Positions 7,977 through 17,232 of a DNA stretch of 64,000 bases are shown piece by piece. The notes beneath the pieces are model-generated. The model was not told the DNA's origin and searched no databases. It saw nothing but the letters and a program-made list of their open reading frames with translations. Source of the stretch: Thermococcus sp. JdFR-02 (lineage in GTDB: Archaea; Methanobacteriota_B; Thermococci; Thermococcales; Thermococcaceae); NCBI GenBank assembly GCA_002009975.1, contig MTLP01000007.1:62001-126000 (forward strand), written 5' to 3'. The position numbers and the translations under genes are program-made. Numbering within the stretch: the first letter of the stretch is position 1; each line of letters begins with the position of its first letter.

Positions 7977-7980
7977 GTAA

Positions 7981-9306
7981 ATGATTGAAGAAAAATCCAT
8001 TAAATATGGTTTCCTGATCATAACCTCTTTCATCCTTTTATCTCTCCTAACTCCCTTTATAGTTCCTGAGGAAAGGGTTAAGTACTGGAACGATGGTAAT
8101 TACTGGATTAAGAATCCTAAACTTGCGCCACCCAAGTGGTACAACTATTTTACAAGCAAAGACAGAACACCAACTGAGATTCTCACTCCAAAACAAAAGA
8201 AAATTGAGAATTTTAATTCTTTAAGGATGTACAATTTCTCCTTTGAATATGACTACACTTATTATGTTCCTCCTCAAGATATTTGGATAAATCTTAATGT
8301 TAATTCGAGCAATGCACTTTATGAGGTTTCCTTTATCCGTCCAGATAGGATCAATATTCTGCTCCTTCAAGGGGAAGTCCAAAAGGGAGAAATCTCCCTA
8401 AAAACACGTCAAGAAGTCAGAAAAACTGTCATGAACTTTGCAATGGAGAAGCTTGATGTAAAGACATTCAACCAGCTCACCTTCAATCCCTTTGAATACC
8501 TTTTTTCATCCAAAAGCGGAAATCCTCTGAAGGGTGTTTATAGAATTGATGTTGTTATTTACTCTTTTAATCAGAGTGATGTTATTGAAGAGCCGAGCAT
8601 TAGAATTGTGGGAAGTTGCTATGGGATTTTAGGGACTGATAATATGGGAAGAGACTTATTTGTGGGTTTTATATGGGCTATGAGGAATACACTATTTTTA
8701 GCTTTATTTGTCGCTCTCTTCACAGTGTTTTTTGGAACACTCTTTGGTTTAATAACTGGTTACATAGATTCAAGATTAAGTAAAGCTCTTGAATTTGTAA
8801 ACAAAGTTTTCCTTGCTCTTCCTGTTCTTCCAACTGCTTTAATCATAACATATCTCATCTCGGTTCAGAGTGTGGGTAAGAGCGTGGAGCTTTCAACATT
8901 TGAGTTTTCAATTATACTGAGTGCATTACTTTGGGGAAAACCTGCACGGAGTATAAAGGCAATTGTTGAACAAGAAAAGGTTCAAGAATACGTTACTGTT
9001 GCTGAAAGCATTGGTGCAAGCAAATTCTATATTCTAAGAAGACATATATTGAAAAAAGTCCTCCCTTACTCTTTTGCAGTTCTCTCAATAACAGTTCCAA
9101 AGGTCATTGTTCTTATTTCGCTTTTTGGATTTTTTGGTATCGTTCCTGGGATTAATTGGGGCTCTTTCATGGCTGAAGCATTGGAAAGGGGTGGATTTTA
9201 TGGTGGTGTTTGGTGGTGGATAATTCCACCAGGATTAGCAATAGCCTTGATTGGGATTGGCTTCGTCTTGATAAATAAGGGAATAGAAAAATGGTTAGGA
9301 ATATAG
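7981..9306 (+). CDS. Oligopeptide/dipeptide-type ABC permease (DppC/OppC family)
   Basis: A 441-residue protein, longer than a usual DppC (about 300). One N-terminal helix is followed by a hydrophilic insert of about 180 residues (near 35-210), then the permease domain with the EAA-type loop VAESIGASKFYILRRHILKK. The large insert lies where the periplasmic domain would be and may bring its own substrate contact. It starts 4 nt after the DppB-like gene. The operon ends here, head-on against hisS, and the missing ATPases must be supplied from elsewhere. Confidence 0.85.
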   Translation: MIEEKSIKYGFLIITSFILLSLLTPFIVPEERVKYWNDGNYWIKNPKLAPPKWYNYFTSKDRTPTEILTPKQKKIENFNSLRMYNFSFEYDYTYYVPPQDIWINLNVNSSNALYEVSFIRPDRINILLLQGEVQKGEISLKTRQEVRKTVMNFAMEKLDVKTFNQLTFNPFEYLFSSKSGNPLKGVYRIDVVIYSFNQSDVIEEPSIRIVGSCYGILGTDNMGRDLFVGFIWAMRNTLFLALFVALFTVFFGTLFGLITGYIDSRLSKALEFVNKVFLALPVLPTALIITYLISVQSVGKSVELSTFEFSIILSALLWGKPARSIKAIVEQEKVQEYVTVAESIGASKFYILRRHILKKVLPYSFAVLSITVPKVIVLISLFGFFGIVPGINWGSFMAEALERGGFYGGVWWWIIPPGLAIALIGIGFVLINKGIEKWLGI

Positions 9307-10620
9307 CTACGCTAGCATTTCTTTAACTTCCTTAGCTATCTTTTCAATTTCAATGCTCTTCTGTTCTCCGCTTATCATGTCTCTAATAGTTGCTTTTCCT
9401 TCAGCCAAATCTCTCTTTCCAAGTATTATCACGAGAGGTATTTCAACTTTATCTGCATATTCTAAAGCCTTTCTGAGCTTTCTCCCTTGTAACTCATACT
9501 CTGCTTTAATTCTTTCTTTTCTTAGCATTTGGGTTATTTCAATAACTTTCTTTTTAATTTCAAGCTCTTTTCCAATATAAACAACCAAAACGTCAGAGCT
9601 TAATCTAAGGTTAGGTAATAGACCTTTGCTTTCTAAAATTGGGATTAAACGTTCAATTCCAATGGCAAAGCCTGTTGCTGGGGTTGGTTTTCCTCCAAAG
9701 ACCTCAATTAAGTTGTCATATCTTCCACCGCCACCAATTGAACCTATCCCCAAATCGTTTTCTGCAATGGCTTCAAAAACTATGCTTGTGTAATAATCAA
9801 AACCTCTCGCAATTCCAAAGTCAATTAAAGCATAATCATAAACGCCGTAAGCCTTTAAAAGTTCAAAAAGCTCTTCTATTTTCTTCAGCTCTTCTTTAGC
9901 CTCTTTGCTTGTAAAAAGCTCGTAAGCTTTTGGTAAAACTTCATCTGGTTTTCCTTTAAGCTCAATTAGAGAGAACACCTTTTCTATTGCATCATCATTT
10001 AAGCCGAAGTCTTTTAACGCTTCTATAAACTCTTCTCTGCTCATCTTATCTTTCTTATCAATCAAGCGCATTAAGCCAATATCATCTTTAACGCCAAGCA
10101 TTTTAGCGAATTCGTCAAGGAGAATTCTATCGCCAATGTTTAGTGTGAAATCTTTTAGCCCAGTACTCAAATATGATTCAATCATTAAGGCAATAACCTC
10201 AGCATCGGCTTCAATATTTGGTGAACCTATTAACTCTACCCCAGCTTGCCAGAATTCCCTTAAGCGACCGCTTTGTGGTTCCTCATAGCGGAACATGTTC
10301 GTTATATAGTACCACTTTACTGGTTTTGGAGCGTTTTGAAATTTATTTACAAATAAACGAGCAACACTTGAAGTTAAATCTGGTCTTAGAGAGACATCTC
10401 TGCCGCCTTTATCTTTAAATGCATACAGCTGTTTTACGACCTCTTCACCGCTCCTCAATTGGAAAAGCTTCGTATATTCAAAGGTTGGTGTTAGGATTTC
10501 TTTAAAGCCATAAACCTCAAAAACTTCTCTTATTCTCTCAAATACATATCTTCTTTTTACCATATCCTCTGGAAGCAGATCCCTTGTTCCTTTGACTCTC
10601 TCAATTTGTTGCTTTGCCAT
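9307..10620 (-). CDS. hisS: Histidyl-tRNA synthetase
   Basis: A 437-residue class II synthetase that charges tRNA-His. Motif 1 lies near VKGTRDLLPED. The histidine-specific motif reads RGFDYYTSIVFE, the glycine-rich GGGGRYD follows, and motif 3 is GFAIGIERL. A C-terminal anticodon-binding domain occupies the last 90 residues. AGGTGGG lies 4-5 nt before the ATG at 10620; a GTG 9 nt further upstream overlaps that site and is rejected as the start. It is a single-copy essential gene with no unusual features. Confidence 0.95.
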   Translation of the reverse strand: MAKQQIERVKGTRDLLPEDMVKRRYVFERIREVFEVYGFKEILTPTFEYTKLFQLRSGEEVVKQLYAFKDKGGRDVSLRPDLTSSVARLFVNKFQNAPKPVKWYYITNMFRYEEPQSGRLREFWQAGVELIGSPNIEADAEVIALMIESYLSTGLKDFTLNIGDRILLDEFAKMLGVKDDIGLMRLIDKKDKMSREEFIEALKDFGLNDDAIEKVFSLIELKGKPDEVLPKAYELFTSKEAKEELKKIEELFELLKAYGVYDYALIDFGIARGFDYYTSIVFEAIAENDLGIGSIGGGGRYDNLIEVFGGKPTPATGFAIGIERLIPILESKGLLPNLRLSSDVLVVYIGKELEIKKKVIEITQMLRKERIKAEYELQGRKLRKALEYADKVEIPLVIILGKRDLAEGKATIRDMISGEQKSIEIEKIAKEVKEMLA

Positions 10621-10693
10621 TTCTCCCACCTAAAGGCATAAAGCATAGAGCAGTTAAAAATTTTGTTAATACCCTTTTGTCACATTAACAAAG

Positions 10694-11305
10694 CTAACTT
10701 TGAGTACTTAAAAGTTTTAGGAATATTCCACCAACACCCTCTACCATCATCTGTGCCCCTATTGCCATGGTGAACAAACCTATGATCCTTATGAACACTC
10801 CTAAAGTTGTTTTCTTTACATTCTGAGCTAAATATAACGTGACCACCATTATCAACGCTGTTAATCCGATTGCAATTAGGATTGCAGATGTTGAAATTGC
10901 TATTCCATATTCAGCGGTTAAAGTTATTGCCGTTGTTATTGCGGCTGGACCAGCAATTAAAGGAGTAGCAACTGGGACTGCAGCTAAAGCTAATATATTT
11001 TTCTCCTTTTTTAGTGTTACCATTCCACCGCCTTCCAAAGCTTCCAAGCCAATTTTAAAAAGGACAAAACCTCCAGCAACTTTTAGGGCATTTAAATCTA
11101 TGTGGAATATCTCCTGGAGGATTATCTTCCCAGCTAAGGCAAAGACTATTAAGAGCAGAAAACCGATTAGGTTTGCCCTAATAATAAGCTGTTTTATATC
11201 CCTTAGATGGAAATCTTCCTTGAGTAGCGTAATTAACAGGATTTTATCGCTTGGATCAATCATGATGAGCATTAAAAGGGCACTGCTGAGAATTTCTGCA
11301 ATCAT
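10694..11305 (-). CDS. MarC-family integral membrane protein
   Basis: A protein of about 203 residues with six hydrophobic segments, matching the MarC/UPF0056 family. Members are inner-membrane proteins of uncertain transport function; the multiple-antibiotic-resistance link in the name has not held up. GGTGAGG sits 3 nt before the ATG at 11305, which is preferred over upstream TTG/GTG codons. Its ends are separated by short gaps from hisS and from a C/D box sRNA encoded on the opposite strand. Confidence 0.85.
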   Translation of the reverse strand: MIAEILSSALLMLIMIDPSDKILLITLLKEDFHLRDIKQLIIRANLIGFLLLIVFALAGKIILQEIFHIDLNALKVAGGFVLFKIGLEALEGGGMVTLKKEKNILALAAVPVATPLIAGPAAITTAITLTAEYGIAISTSAILIAIGLTALIMVVTLYLAQNVKKTTLGVFIRIIGLFTMAIGAQMMVEGVGGIFLKLLSTQS

Positions 11306-11356
11306 TTTCCTCACCAAAGGGTTTTAAACAGGTGCGCTTTAAAAAACTATGGTTTT

Positions 11357-11410
11357 GCAATGATGAAACCGGCACTGGATGAATGGTGATTAGTGCTCGG
11401 TTGTCTGAGC
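11357..11410 (+). ncRNA. C/D box sRNA (2'-O-methylation guide)
   Basis: All boxes are in register. Box C is ATGATGA at 11360-11366, followed by guide AACCGGCACTGG (12 nt) and D'-like ATGA at 11379-11382. A 3-nt spacer leads to C'-like GTGATTA at 11386-11392, guide GTGCTCGGTTGT (12 nt) and box D CTGA at 11405-11408, with flanking GC. The symmetric 12-nt guides are the hallmark of archaeal C/D sRNAs, which direct fibrillarin to rRNA or tRNA. D' and C' deviate from consensus. Predicted methylation is on the target base paired five nucleotides upstream of each D/D' box. Confidence 0.75.
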
Positions 11411-11439
11411 AGAAAAGCAAATAAAAAAGGGAATAAAAT

Positions 11440-12513
11440 TCATCCCCTTTCCTTAACAATCTCATCTGCACTTTTGCCTTCAACCATAAGCTTTGTCCAT
11501 TCCTCAAGCCATCTTGAATAATTCTTCTCTATCTCTTTTGGATCGAGGGTTACTATCTTATCAGGCTTTACAGCGTATTTGAATACTTCTGGCAGAGGGG
11601 CATTTTTATTTGCAGGGAACATCCAATTGGTTAATGGAATCTCCTTTTGGAATTCCTCGCTTAAAACAAACTCAATGAATTTTTGGGCTAGCTCTTTGTG
11701 CTTTGCTCCCTTTACTAACCCAATGCCTTCAATTTGTGGATATCCACCTTCTTTGAAGATTATTGCTCCAATATTTGGCTCTTTTCCACCTGCGTAAGCT
11801 GAATAGGCTGGATCTGTGGCATAGCTAACAAAGAGAGGAGCTTCTCCTTTGTCCCACATCTCCCATCCAGAATCCCAGCCTTTTGTGATTGTGTATATAT
11901 TTGGCTTTAGCTTTTCCCAGAAGTAGAGATATCCCGGATCTCCATAGACGGCTATGGTCCAAAGCAAGAAGGCTGCTCCAGTTGAGCTTGTCCTTGGATC
12001 TTCGACTATTAAGCTTTTGCTCCATTCTGGTTTCAATAAATCCTCAAAGCTTTGTGGTGGGTTTTTAACCTCATCTTTACGGTAAACCACCGCTATGAAT
12101 CCATAATCAAAGGGGACTACATGATAAGTTGGGTCAAAAATTAACTCTTGAGGAACAACGTCAATATTGCTTGGCTTGAAAGGCTCTAAGACACCAGATT
12201 CTATAGCTTTAGCTATTAAATTGTTATCTATTCCAATAACTACGTCAGCCCTTGGGTTGTCTTTCTCAAGAATTAGCCTGTTTAGAACTTCTCCAGCATC
12301 TCCAAGTGTTATCAACTTGACTTTTACCCCATATTTTTCTTCAAACTTAGGAATTGTTGCATTTGCTAATCCCCAGCTTACAAAGCTGTCGTAAGTATAA
12401 ACTACTAATTCCTGTTCTTTTGGACTCTCTGTCTCTGAAGTTTCTTTTCCAATACACCCAAATACTGGGACAATTAAAAGCATCAGGCTTAAGAGCAATG
12501 CAGCTTTTTTCAT
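11440..12513 (-). CDS. Thiamine-type ABC transporter substrate-binding lipoprotein
   Basis: A 357-residue extracytoplasmic binding protein. The signal peptide ends in a lipobox (VFGC, Cys20) followed by a Ser/Thr/Glu-rich linker. The mature start VVYTYDSFVSWG and the segment FVSYATDPAYSAYAGG match the thiamine-binding TbpA/ThiB family (family 1 binding proteins). GGGGTGAG precedes the ATG. No permease or ATPase is adjacent, so the rest of the transporter lies elsewhere. The ligand could be thiamine, a phosphate ester of it, or another small cation; thiamine is the most likely. No TPP riboswitch is visible upstream. Confidence 0.8.
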   Translation of the reverse strand: MKKAALLLSLMLLIVPVFGCIGKETSETESPKEQELVVYTYDSFVSWGLANATIPKFEEKYGVKVKLITLGDAGEVLNRLILEKDNPRADVVIGIDNNLIAKAIESGVLEPFKPSNIDVVPQELIFDPTYHVVPFDYGFIAVVYRKDEVKNPPQSFEDLLKPEWSKSLIVEDPRTSSTGAAFLLWTIAVYGDPGYLYFWEKLKPNIYTITKGWDSGWEMWDKGEAPLFVSYATDPAYSAYAGGKEPNIGAIIFKEGGYPQIEGIGLVKGAKHKELAQKFIEFVLSEEFQKEIPLTNWMFPANKNAPLPEVFKYAVKPDKIVTLDPKEIEKNYSRWLEEWTKLMVEGKSADEIVKERG

Positions 12514-12593
12514 ACTCTCACCCCTATAACAGATTTTTCAATTTTCAAAAATTGGTAATTAAAGGAGACTTTTAAAGCTTTGCTTACTTTTTG

Positions 12594-13517
12594 TTAATGC
12601 ATGGATTGGGCGTACATGTATATGAAGTAGGAATAAACAAGCATTAAGAACGCTCCAACCTTTCTATCGACTTTATGACCCAAAATAAGGGAGGATGTTA
12701 ATGTTAACATTACTAGCATTGTTATTGGCATAGTGAAGGTTATAACACTTCCATCAACTTGTATTGGTCTTATGATGGCGGCAATACCTATTACCATTAG
12801 AATATCCAAGATATTTGCACCGATGACGTTGCCAACGCTGATATTTGGTAATCTTTTAAATGTAGCCGTTAGAGAGTTTGCAAGCTCAGGTAATGAAGTT
12901 CCCACGGAAACCAAGGTGAGACCTATCACAACTTCCGGGATTCCAAAGGCTCTTGCAAGTGTTACAGCACTATTCACGACCATTTTAGCACCAATCACAA
13001 CAACCATACCGCTTAAAAACATTATAACTGCTTCTCTCTTAGGATTTCCTCTACTTTCATTTACCTCTCCAATGCTGACATGTTTTTTGTAAAGATAATA
13101 CAAAAACCCGAGATAGATTAGTATTAGCGAAAAACCTTCAAGACGTGAGATTACTCCATTATACATCAAAAGCCATGCATAAGCTGTTACAGCAACCATA
13201 AATAAAGAGTTACGCCAAGCTATCTCCTCAACTTTTAGAGGTCTTATTAAAGAACAGATGCCCAAAATTAATGCGATGTTTGCTAAAGCACTTCCAACAG
13301 CATTTCCTATGGCAATTCCGCTCTTCCCTATATATGCCGCCATTGCAGAAACAGTTACCTCTGGTAGGGTCGTTGCTACACTTGCTAAAACTAATGCTAT
13401 CAAGAACTCGCTAACTCCAAAACCTTTAGCAACTCTTGATGCTGATTCTACAAATTTATCACTACCCTTTATCAGGAAGGCTAAACCTACTATGAATATG
13501 ATTATCTCTTTTACCAT
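12594..13517 (-). CDS. Calcium/sodium:proton antiporter (CaCA family, YrbG-like)
   Basis: A membrane protein of about 307 residues with ten helices in two inverted halves. The two alpha-repeats are visible: TTLPEVTVSAMAAYIG...GNAVGSALANIALILG and GTSLPELANSLTATFKR...GNVIGANILDILMVIG. These acidic P-E and G-N motifs bind the cation. The ATG at 13517 opens directly into the first helix; a TTG 18 nt upstream is the only longer start. The function is cation/Ca2+ exchange across the cytoplasmic membrane. The exact ion pair cannot be read from the sequence. Confidence 0.88.
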   Translation of the reverse strand: MVKEIIIFIVGLAFLIKGSDKFVESASRVAKGFGVSEFLIALVLASVATTLPEVTVSAMAAYIGKSGIAIGNAVGSALANIALILGICSLIRPLKVEEIAWRNSLFMVAVTAYAWLLMYNGVISRLEGFSLILIYLGFLYYLYKKHVSIGEVNESRGNPKREAVIMFLSGMVVVIGAKMVVNSAVTLARAFGIPEVVIGLTLVSVGTSLPELANSLTATFKRLPNISVGNVIGANILDILMVIGIAAIIRPIQVDGSVITFTMPITMLVMLTLTSSLILGHKVDRKVGAFLMLVYSYFIYMYAQSMH

Positions 13518-13561
13518 CTTTCTCGTCCCATGCAACTAAAGGAATGCCATGATTTAAAATG

Positions 13562-14080
13562 TTATCCCTCATAGCCTTCAGCTTTCTCTCCTCTGCTTTC
13601 CATTTTTATAACGTAGTCTGCTGCATTTTGTAGAGCTACACTGAATCCCGGCTCAATTCCGATAATCACAGCTTCCTTCCCTTTCCTTTTTGCTTCACTT
13701 ATAATTGGTAAGAAATCGGCATCCCTTGTAGCCAAAGCTAAGACATCAACATCCGAATTATAAATCAACTCCATTGCTTCTATAGCAACTCTAACATCTG
13801 TATCTCCAGCAACAATAATAGGTTCAAAACCTTGGTTCACGATGGCTTCAATCAATCCTTGAGGAGCGTATTGGTTTAAAACAACCTTAGCAACTCTTAT
13901 TTTTCCAAGTCTCTCTAAAGCTTCTTTAATATCTTCAAGGTGAAGTCCAAATTCCTTCCTTAAAATGTTTGGACCATCAATTATCAATCCCACTGACCTT
14001 TTTGTTTCCTCCTTCTTTTTTGGCTTAACCTCTTTAGCTTCCTCACCTTTCCTTAGTATCTTGAAGAGCCTTTTTCTCAT
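13562..14080 (-). CDS. NYN-domain (PIN-like) protein, copy with intact acidic motif
   Basis: A 172-residue protein of the LabA/DUF88-like NYN family (TIGR00288 type). The first acidic motif is [10 protein letters not shown] and the second is [12 protein letters not shown], both typical of the metal-binding PIN/NYN nuclease fold. The basic N-terminus ([11 protein letters not shown]) may bind RNA. It overlaps the end of a second, 60-70% similar NYN gene by 38 nt, so they are a tandem duplication transcribed together. GGGTGAT precedes its ATG. The substrate is unknown; RNA cleavage is inferred from the fold. Confidence 0.82.
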   Translation of the reverse strand: MRKRLFKILRKGEEAKEVKPKKKEETKRSVGLIIDGPNILRKEFGLHLEDIKEALERLGKIRVAKVVLNQYAPQGLIEAIVNQGFEPIIVAGDTDVRVAIEAMELIYNSDVDVLALATRDADFLPIISEAKRKGKEAVIIGIEPGFSVALQNAADYVIKMESRGEKAEGYEG

Positions 14081-14585
14081 CTACATCACCCTTTGGTGTT
14101 AAAACAATAACATAATCTGCTCCATGCTTTAAAGCAGAGCTAAATCCTGGCTCAACACCAATAACAACAGTTTCTTTCCCTTTTTCCTTTGCTTTGAGAA
14201 TTATTGGTAAAAACTCTGCATTTCTTGTGGCTATTGCTATGATGTCTATATTTGGGTTGTAAATCTCACGCATAGCTTCAACTGCTAACTTTACACCAAC
14301 TTCTCCTGGAACAACTATCGGCTCAAAACCTTGATTTGCTATTGCTTCGATTAATCCTTGAGGAGCGTATTGGTTTAGTATCACTTTTGCAACCCTTATA
14401 TTGCCCAACTGTTCAAGGGCTTCAACTATATCCTCGAGATGTATTCCAAATTCCTTTCTAAGGATATTAGGACCATCAATCAAGAGGGCGATTTTTTTAC
14501 CCCTCTGCATCTTTCTTTTCATAGTTGCTATACTCTTAACTCCCTCTTTTGTTATCGAGACGATTCTCTCCCAATTGGTGGGCAT
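14043..14585 (-). CDS. NYN-domain protein, copy with altered acidic motif
   Basis: A 180-residue paralogue of the downstream NYN protein, upstream in the same operon. It keeps [14 protein letters not shown], but the second motif reads [12 protein letters not shown], with Asp-to-Asn and Asp-to-Glu changes at the positions that are Asp in the other copy. It may thus be catalytically weak and act as a partner or RNA-binding subunit (inference). GGTGAT lies 3 nt before the ATG. A 25-residue N-terminal extension ([15 protein letters not shown]) is absent from the other copy. Confidence 0.82.
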   Translation of the reverse strand: MPTNWERIVSITKEGVKSIATMKRKMQRGKKIALLIDGPNILRKEFGIHLEDIVEALEQLGNIRVAKVILNQYAPQGLIEAIANQGFEPIVVPGEVGVKLAVEAMREIYNPNIDIIAIATRNAEFLPIILKAKEKGKETVVIGVEPGFSSALKHGADYVIVLTPKGDVDEKKALQDTKER

Positions 14586-14670
14586 ACTATCACCACATCG
14601 AAATTATCATCTATACATTGATTTTAGTTTAAATTTTTGTTAGAGAAATATAAAAGGATTAGCTTTGAGG

Positions 14671-17124
14671 TCAATCTTTCAAATTAATCACATGCTTATA
14701 GTAGTACCAGAGACCTCTAACTATATCCCTGACTTCAATCATTGTAAACATTGGACTCCTCTCTATGAGCTTTGCAGTTTCTTCCCATGTGTGTGCCTGT
14801 AGAATGCGATAGATTAGGAGGATAATTTGACGCTCATCTAAATAGGGTTTCATCCATCCATCAAGGAAATAGAGTTTTACTATTGGCTTTACTGCATCTA
14901 AAACAGTATCATAGGTCAAAACTTTGCCAACAAACAGCTCCAATCTCTTCTTTTGAGTCCTTGTTAAGTATATTGGGTAATCCACTGCCTCTTCAAATGG
15001 GCTTTCGAACAACCATCTTGCGATCTCAGGCTCTAAATCTCTATGTGTATCTCCCAGCCACTCTAAAAGCCTAATCCTAAATTCTGCATTTGCTTGCTTA
15101 ACGATTTGCTTTGCCCTTTCACTTATAGGCTTAATCACGATAGCCGTATATTCCCCACTAACGGGATTTCTTGAAGGACTTAAATGGACAACTGCAAATC
15201 CATTTCTTATCCAAAATCTAATTAACTCCTCACTTGCACCAAATCCGCTTCCAACCCAATCTAAATTTTTCTCTTGGGCTTCTTTAATCAAAAGCTCTAA
15301 AGCTTTGCTTCCCAAACCGCGATCCATTGCATCTGGATGTGTTGCAATCCTAACAACCCTATAACCTCTAAGCTTTGCAAACTCTTTTGCATAGTGATGC
15401 TTCACCATCATATCTGGAATGATATTTCCCCTTGGCTTGTAACCTTTAATCATCTTTTCAATTACTCCCTTTGGAATTCCTCCCTCTTTGGCTATTTGTA
15501 CAGCTGTGACTATTTTTCCATTCTTTAAGCGAAGTACTCTAGCTTCATGATGAGGTGCATCTGCTAACAGAGCTACATCGCTTGGTCTATTTTTATAATG
15601 AGCTAAAACATAGATTCCAACGAAATTTCTTAGGTCATCTTCACCTTTTCCTTCAAACCAGTTATCCAAGTTAGGTTCCTCAAAATAAACTTCTTTCTTC
15701 TTAATTAGCTCATAGTCTTCTTCCGTTAGCTGAACAGGTTCTGCATCAAGCAGTAAGACATCAAAGAGCCATTTTTCGATAGGATCATCATCCGCATATC
15801 TAATTGGCGTTGATAGGTGTATCTCTTTAAATCCTCTCTTTTCTCTTGCTTTTTTGAGGAACTTAACTGAGAAACCTCTTCCAGCACCTTCATAACCGTG
15901 AATCGTTGAGGAATAAATTACCTTATCCATAGTTAGATACTTATGCAAAATAGGAACGTGAATTCCAGCGGCTTCATCTAAAACATAAACATCAGCACTC
16001 TTTTTGAAGCCTTGAGCTGGTGGGTAATATCTGAGCCCAATTTCTCTAGCATAGATTTCTTTTATTAACCTTCCTTCGTAGACTACCTTAACTCTGTAGC
16101 CAAGCTTCTCTAAGCTCTTCTTTGCAAACAAGAAAAGACTTTGGACGTTAGCTAATTCTGGAGCTGTGATTACTGCTCTAAATCTCTTTCGCTTAGAGCT
16201 TAAAGCTAAACCAACAACACCAATTCCAACACTAACACTTTTTCCCCTTCCTCTGTCTGCTGTTAAAACAACCATTCCATTCTCATTTGAGAGGGATTCT
16301 AAGGCTTTTAAGACCTCAACTTGACCTTCCGTTAGACATATCTCGTAAAGCTCTTTTGGGAACGTTATTTCACTTGGAATTTCTGGCTTCTCTCTTTCAA
16401 AAAGTCTTGCCTGCTTCTTCTCTTTTTCAGGAGCTTTTAGGATTTTTTGATTTTCAGCGTTCACAATGTAAATTCCTTCATGTTCGTTGAATTTCCTAAT
16501 CAGACGTTTGTTGAATCGCTTTTTTACATCATCGATTGTGTATGGGGGGGTGACTAAATTTTTATGAAAGCCAGTCCACATTTTTTTCCATTTTTCAAAG
16601 GGATTTGTTAGAACAAAGATCAAGCCTCCTCCTCTAACAGTTTCGATTATCCTTCCCAAATCATTAGGGGAGAAGTCATAGCTTAAGTCTAAAACAAGCA
16701 TGTCAAAGGTTCTTCCTAAAATATCTTCGGTGTATTTGAAGGGAATAGCCTCAACTTTAACTTTATCTCCAGCTAAAATATCAAAGTGTTTTCTAAACTC
16801 CTCATATCTCGCCCTTCCAAAAGTATTTTCCCCCAACGCATCGGTTGCATAAAGGAGAACAACATCTTTCTCATTCTCATCTCTGAGCTTCCTCTCGATT
16901 AAATCATCAACTAAAGATGCCAAAACATTAGCAGCCGATCCTCCCAAAATTCCAGCAAGCTTTGCTTTATTTAGAGTTTCACCTTGTAAAATTATCATTC
17001 TCCTTTGAAAGCTTTCTAAAGCTTCAGCTAGAGCTGTTTCGGTGAGCTTTAGAAGTTCGTCTTTCACTCTCTCACTCCTGGCGTATTCTCTCACTTCTTT
17101 ATTAAAACGCACTTTCACGGTCAT
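14671..17124 (-). CDS. tmcA: tRNA(Met) cytidine acetyltransferase TmcA
   Basis: An 817-residue RNA acetyltransferase making N4-acetylcytidine; in Thermococcales this enzyme family (TmcA/NAT10) acetylates tRNA and many rRNA positions. An N-terminal DUF1726-like domain (1-230) is followed by a helicase-like ATPase with P-loop RGRGKS at 291-296 and DEAAGIHVP. A GNAT domain carries the acetyl-CoA loop (ATHPDAMDRGLGSKAL), and a C-terminal tRNA-binding region ends the protein. The length fits the family. The gene is divergent from the S9 peptidase gene. Confidence 0.95.
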   Translation of the reverse strand: MTVKVRFNKEVREYARSERVKDELLKLTETALAEALESFQRRMIILQGETLNKAKLAGILGGSAANVLASLVDDLIERKLRDENEKDVVLLYATDALGENTFGRARYEEFRKHFDILAGDKVKVEAIPFKYTEDILGRTFDMLVLDLSYDFSPNDLGRIIETVRGGGLIFVLTNPFEKWKKMWTGFHKNLVTPPYTIDDVKKRFNKRLIRKFNEHEGIYIVNAENQKILKAPEKEKKQARLFEREKPEIPSEITFPKELYEICLTEGQVEVLKALESLSNENGMVVLTADRGRGKSVSVGIGVVGLALSSKRKRFRAVITAPELANVQSLFLFAKKSLEKLGYRVKVVYEGRLIKEIYAREIGLRYYPPAQGFKKSADVYVLDEAAGIHVPILHKYLTMDKVIYSSTIHGYEGAGRGFSVKFLKKAREKRGFKEIHLSTPIRYADDDPIEKWLFDVLLLDAEPVQLTEEDYELIKKKEVYFEEPNLDNWFEGKGEDDLRNFVGIYVLAHYKNRPSDVALLADAPHHEARVLRLKNGKIVTAVQIAKEGGIPKGVIEKMIKGYKPRGNIIPDMMVKHHYAKEFAKLRGYRVVRIATHPDAMDRGLGSKALELLIKEAQEKNLDWVGSGFGASEELIRFWIRNGFAVVHLSPSRNPVSGEYTAIVIKPISERAKQIVKQANAEFRIRLLEWLGDTHRDLEPEIARWLFESPFEEAVDYPIYLTRTQKKRLELFVGKVLTYDTVLDAVKPIVKLYFLDGWMKPYLDERQIILLIYRILQAHTWEETAKLIERSPMFTMIEVRDIVRGLWYYYKHVINLKD

Positions 17125-17176
17125 GGCTCATCCCTAAGCTTTCTTCTTACGTTGGCTTAATAAGATTTGGGAAAAG

Positions 17177-17184
17177 TTATATAC
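17177..17184 (+). promoter_or_regulatory. TATA box for the S9 peptidase gene
   Basis: TTATATAC lies 56 nt ahead of the ATG at 17233 in the 108-nt divergent gap with tmcA. GAAGGTGG then precedes the start, so the transcript has a short leader with a ribosome-binding site. Confidence 0.45.
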
Positions 17185-17232
17185 TTAAACCATTAAAATC
17201 TTTATCGAAACATTAAGCTGAAGGTGGAAAAC

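Noticed and set aside
12514-12593. TPP riboswitch ahead of the thiamine-type binding protein gene
   Set aside because: No conserved THI-box segments (such as CTGAGA) are present; only a short leader with GGGGTGAG is seen.
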